Below are positions 60,301 through 64,000 of a stretch of 64,000 bases of DNA, piece by piece (within the stretch, counting starts at the first letter, position 1; every line of letters begins with the position of its first letter). The notes under the pieces were generated by a model. It saw nothing but the letters and a program-made list of their open reading frames with translations, had not been told where the DNA came from and searched no databases. This DNA is from Marchantia polymorpha subsp. ruderalis. Taxonomy: Eukaryota; Streptophyta; Marchantiopsida; Marchantiales; Marchantiaceae. The stretch lies in the NCBI GenBank assembly GCA_037833965.1, contig AP031353.1:10790501-10854500 (forward strand). The letters run 5' to 3'. The translations under genes and the position numbers were made by a program.

Positions 60301-63100
60301 CTCTTTGATTCAAAGTAATACAGTACTAAAAGTTGTCGCACAGTTTATTTTCATCATCATGGATGGGTAGTGTACAAAAAATTACGCAATACCCCGTTAA
60401 TTATACATTTATAAATCGAAAGGTGTAGGATGGTGACAGTCCTGGTATTATCACAATCGAAAATGTGGGTTTAGGGGTTAAACCCATCCGATAGAAACTA
60501 ATAATAAGAGATTATGACACGGGACCAAAAGCCTATGGATTTTATTTAATCAATAGTTTGCTAGCTACTATTCCCCACCTAGTTGGAGAATTAGAGCGTT
60601 GTGATCTAAAGTTGGGGTTAAATATATGCAGTGCCATGTGTGACCAACATTGTCTTTTGTGCTGGTTCTAGTTTCTCACTCCCTCGTTGGATTCTAGAGT
60701 ATGGTGTGATACACCATGTCCGATATCATATGTATTAGTTGTGTTTGAAGATCACGAAGTCTAGATTGACAATGGATATCAGTAAATATAAAAACACTGG
60801 ATTCATCGTTGTTACGCTATTGAGCCCTGCTTGAAAATTAACGCGATTAACTATTGTGTATGCTTCCAATTAAATTGCAACTAAGATATCCGAATTTAGG
60901 TGTACTTTTATTACCTAGTGCAAGGGTAGAACAAGGTACTTGTACACACTTGAATTTACTGTAGGGACTACGTCCAACTTCATATTCAAGTGGATAGCAG
61001 GGAATTTGGATTCTTACAGGTTTCCAGTTCGCAATCCAGACCAAAGTGAGTACAGTACGGTGAACTTTACGTGGTATATTGCAACCGCGTGAAGGTGTAC
61101 TTTACGTTACATAGTCCGTTGAAACTTGCTCCCGATTACAGTACTGTACTGTCAGGAACACTGAGCATGGTGCTACCACTTGAGTGCTCCATGCACAAGA
61201 AAGTACAACAGAGAGCTCATGAATGTCAATTGGCAGAAATAGCAAAATGTGTGAGGGAAGAAAAGAAAATCAGAACTTGTTTCTCGCTGGTTCTTGGGTC
61301 CAAAGACGTACAGTGAAAGAAATCCAGAGACCTGCACCAGGTCCCGCCGGATTGGGGTGGAAAGTTTCTTTGTTAGAGTTTAGGGAGGGACTTCAATCAT
61401 GTCTTGGACAAAGCAAGTTCGATATATGTGGGGATGAGTAGCTTTTGTCGTAGAATGACTCGTGCCTCCTTCCTTTACAACAACATGTCGTTCTGGTCTG
61501 TATAAGTCCTCTCGTAGCTCTCTTCATTTACTGACTTACCGAGCTGGTTAGGTTAAGATTACACTCCGAATTCTCAGCCTAGACATGTCAAAAGCTAGAA
61601 GAAGACTTAGCGAGCGAGGGTGGGTTTCGCGTTACCCTCTGGCGATGAAGGTCTGGATTAAGGAGTCTTCTCCGGCCGTCGAGAAGACGCAGCAGCCACG
61701 ATTTGAGGCACGGGGGCAGGTCCGACGATGATGAGGCTCGGAAGAGCGGTAGGACGAATGAAAATTCCAGCCTCTGGTTAAGGCGATTGGACGACTTCGG
61801 CGATGGTGTTCCCTACGGAATCTCTCTTCTTCTCAGTGGTCCTGGCTAGTTCCGGCGAGTGGACGGTGAGACCTGTGAAATATTTGCAACTTTCTTGTTT
61901 CTTACGGAGGCAAGATTTCACTCTAGAAGTATTTTTGTTGTGGAGTTCGACAACATGAAAATAACATCATGCCAGTTGTCACTCTTCTACCTAAAGTCAT
62001 TCTTTTGTTTTTATGCCTCGCAAAAAAAACATAATCGGAATTATGATTGTAAATTATCATAATTAAAATTCATTCTCTCATTTAAAAGATTTAAAACAAA
62101 TGAATGGAGAGACCTATGATGAGAATGGAACCAAATGAAACCAAACGGTAACATGACTCTAAGTTTCGAGCCAGTTACTTATGTGCGGAGACAATACGGC
62201 TTACATTTGTTATACAGATATATAGATATTTACGATATATTGTTCCAAAATGAACAATCGTACATACTCTACTAGGATAGAGTTTATCTCTTAGTTTATC
62301 TTAGCTCGGGATAGACTATCACGAGAAAGTGTTCTAGTGTCTATAATATTAGAATGAAGTAGTGTAACTATCTTCACCATATATATTTGATACAGTAGTC
62401 TATTTTAGATGTAATGTTGACTTTGGTATACACAACTTGTGTTGACGTAAATTGATTGGACAAAATAAATATGATATCAAACCCTTTTGCTTTGTTCTAG
62501 AAGAACTTGATGTACACTATAATCTTTTTCCTCGGTTCTCGGATAGGCAAGAAAGTTTATAGATGGTTTCATAAGACATCAGGATCAACTTTACTTGTGG
62601 ACTTGAGTTCTGACTGAGATATAAAGAATAACCTCGTCAGGCAGAAGATTACGAGAACGGTATTATGTTTTTCCTCCTGCTGCATTTGGAGACTCTGATT
62701 TTAATTCTTGATGATTTCTTCAAACGAAGTACATCGAATAAATGAATCTCGATGATGTCAGAAATATATTTAAAGAAATAATTATTCTCAGAAAAATGTC
62801 TTCTTATAAAATTATTGTATTGTAAATTATTGTTCGTCGGGATGAATAAGTGATGCATGCCCAATCCATGGATGCTCATTATCAACCAATCCATGATGCT
62901 CGCAGGTACTAGCGACAAAGATCTGGGAACAATACGTTAGGCAACGAACATCACGTGAGTGTCTTCGTGACTGGAGACCAATGGGATCATGAACGATGAA
63001 AGTTTCGATAAAAATAAAATTACAGCAATCCGACCGACGAACACAGGACAGGAATCTTATCCCACGGCATTCTACAAGCACATCCCGGAATATTAAATGC
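57302..63100. other. no recognisable gene
   Basis: 57302-57420 is the flotillin upstream flank. Beyond it only short frames on both strands (minus 58054-57773, plus 58219-58488, minus 59909-59637, plus 61071-61441) and none recognised. 60350-60900 and 62000-62800 are AT-rich. Confidence 0.4.
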
Positions 63101-63165
63101 GGTGGTAGCTCAGGGGTTGCCGTCATTCTCGTGACAGAAGTTACAACCGGCGGGCATCCAAAAAG
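63101..63165 (+). mobile_element. possible tRNA-derived SINE head
   Basis: GGTGGTAGCTCAGGGGTTG fits a tRNA A-box (TGGTAGCTCAGNGG). About 40 bases on, an ACAACCGGCGGGCATCC stretch takes the place of a B-box but does not match GGTTCGANNCC well. It looks like the head of an old Au-type SINE rather than a functional tRNA. No tail or target duplication was found. Confidence 0.35.
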
Positions 63166-63484
63166 GTATACCACAAAATCCAGGGGGAAAAGGCACATGC
63201 CGGGAAGGCATGATTCAAGGCAATGTCTCACATGTCAGAAATAATTTGTTCGAGGTGCACTGGGAGAGTCTCCAATTTCGTCGGTCTCCTGGCTTTATCC
63301 ACACAAAGATATCACACGCCACATAAATATAGCTGCAGGTCAGTTCCGGGAAAGGAGCTGGGGATTCCCAGCACACGCCGGATATCGTTAACCTTTCGGA
63401 ATCTTCTGTGCTGAAACGCTCGAATCCAGCTGATTGGTGGTTTTGACGAGGACCTTGATTTTGCTGTTTCCAACATGGAGGGAG

Positions 63485-63535
63485 TTGCGCTCTGGTCCGC
63501 ACTCTGGCCGTATCCTCAGCACTAGGCCACGCGGT
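63485..63535 (-). mobile_element. possible second tRNA-like SINE head
   Basis: On the minus strand TGGCCTAGTGCTGAGGATACG (63529-63509) resembles a D-arm/A-box of the tRNA-Glu or Gly kind, with a degenerate B-box GGACCAGAGCGCAACTCC after it. The match is weak. Confidence 0.25.
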
Positions 63536-64000
63536 GACATGGACGATGGATGACGGCTACGACTTGGAGGTGGGCCGGGGTTGGACGTGGGAAAGCCCGC
63601 CCTCCGAGGAAAGGAAAGGAGGTGGACCCAGGCAAAGGTGGGCACGACCGAATCTCTCATTGTAGCGAAGCTGGTATTCGCGATAAACAGTACCTCGAAT
63701 CGGTCTTGAGCTGCTTCGCCGTGAGACACCGAGTCAGCTGTCCTCTGAACTTCATTGGTTGCCAAAGATCAGGCTCGACCGTTCGTCGAGCTCTCGGAAA
63801 GCGGACCTGAATTAATAAAGTAGACGATCGTGGGACTGAGTCTAAAGTGAGCCCCTCGAAGGACGACGAAGTTCCGCTGCAATTGGTGCAGAATTTCCAG
63901 GAGATTGTGAAGTTGAACAAGTTGTAGGATTCTGGAGCCCAGACTCAGCTTCGAGGGCTTGAATTTCGCCTTCGCAGGGAAGCCGAAGATCGCCTGAAAG
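63536..64000. other. right-edge region, no firm gene
   Basis: GC-richer than the preceding kilobases, with overlapping frames on both strands (minus 63765-63388, plus 63550-63810, minus 63920-63657). None recognised. It may be the border of a gene beyond the window. Confidence 0.3.

Noticed and set aside
1-64000. CRISPR arrays, rRNA genes, prokaryotic operons
   Set aside because: No regularly spaced repeats with unique spacers, no rRNA sequence, and the genes are intron-bearing and eukaryotic.

Overview
The window looks like nuclear DNA of a land plant, most likely a bryophyte, with a Marchantia-like liverwort as my best guess. The evidence is a complete alpha-expansin, a plant-type flotillin, a plant LRRNT_2/LRR exon series with 72-base exons, two paralogs of a plant family with a WWTRS..AFLNEPP motif, spliceosomal GT-AG introns, and plant-style LTR elements with a tRNA-Met-like primer site. 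The species assignment is inference.

Layout. 1-9.6 kb is mostly featureless apart from a possible zinc-ribbon ORF at 2.7 kb and a 38-base direct repeat. At 9.6-10.8 kb lies a three-exon alpha-expansin (minus). 10.8-20.4 kb has only unrecognised short ORFs. At 20.4-22.1 kb a six-exon gene (plus) encodes a small secreted LRR protein without a kinase. At 23.35 kb three perfect palindromes with the same core stand side by side. At 23.9-26.5 kb two minus-strand genes encode small secreted cysteine-rich proteins sharing an eight-cysteine pattern; the second carries a 191-base tandem duplication of its cysteine exon and a 37-base perfect palindrome near the exon edge. At 27.6-28.6 and 33.7-34.9 kb two four-exon paralogs (minus, 143 and 145 aa) share all exon phases, a perfectly conserved start block, and a 34-base element a few hundred bases downstream of their stops.

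From about 37.5 to 50.6 kb the DNA is strongly AT-rich and holds old transposons: a decayed Ty1/copia fossil (about 41.1-43.0 kb) and a non-autonomous LTR element (46.38-49.32 kb, 250-base LTRs, 5-base target duplication). One LTR of the latter holds a nested 0.83-kb DNA transposon, and its interior holds a GC-rich block and three tandem units.

Genes resume at 52.7 kb with an intronless 233-aa secreted cysteine-containing protein. A weaker convergent multi-exon candidate follows, then a complete three-exon flotillin (55.4-57.3 kb, minus). 57.3-64 kb contains only short unrecognised ORFs and weak tRNA-related SINE-like heads.

Several of the recognised genes encode secreted or membrane/cell-wall-facing products (expansin, LRR protein, two Cys-rich proteins, the 233-aa protein, flotillin). 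No operon-like or pathway linkage is implied; the clear local relationships are the two pairs of paralogs.
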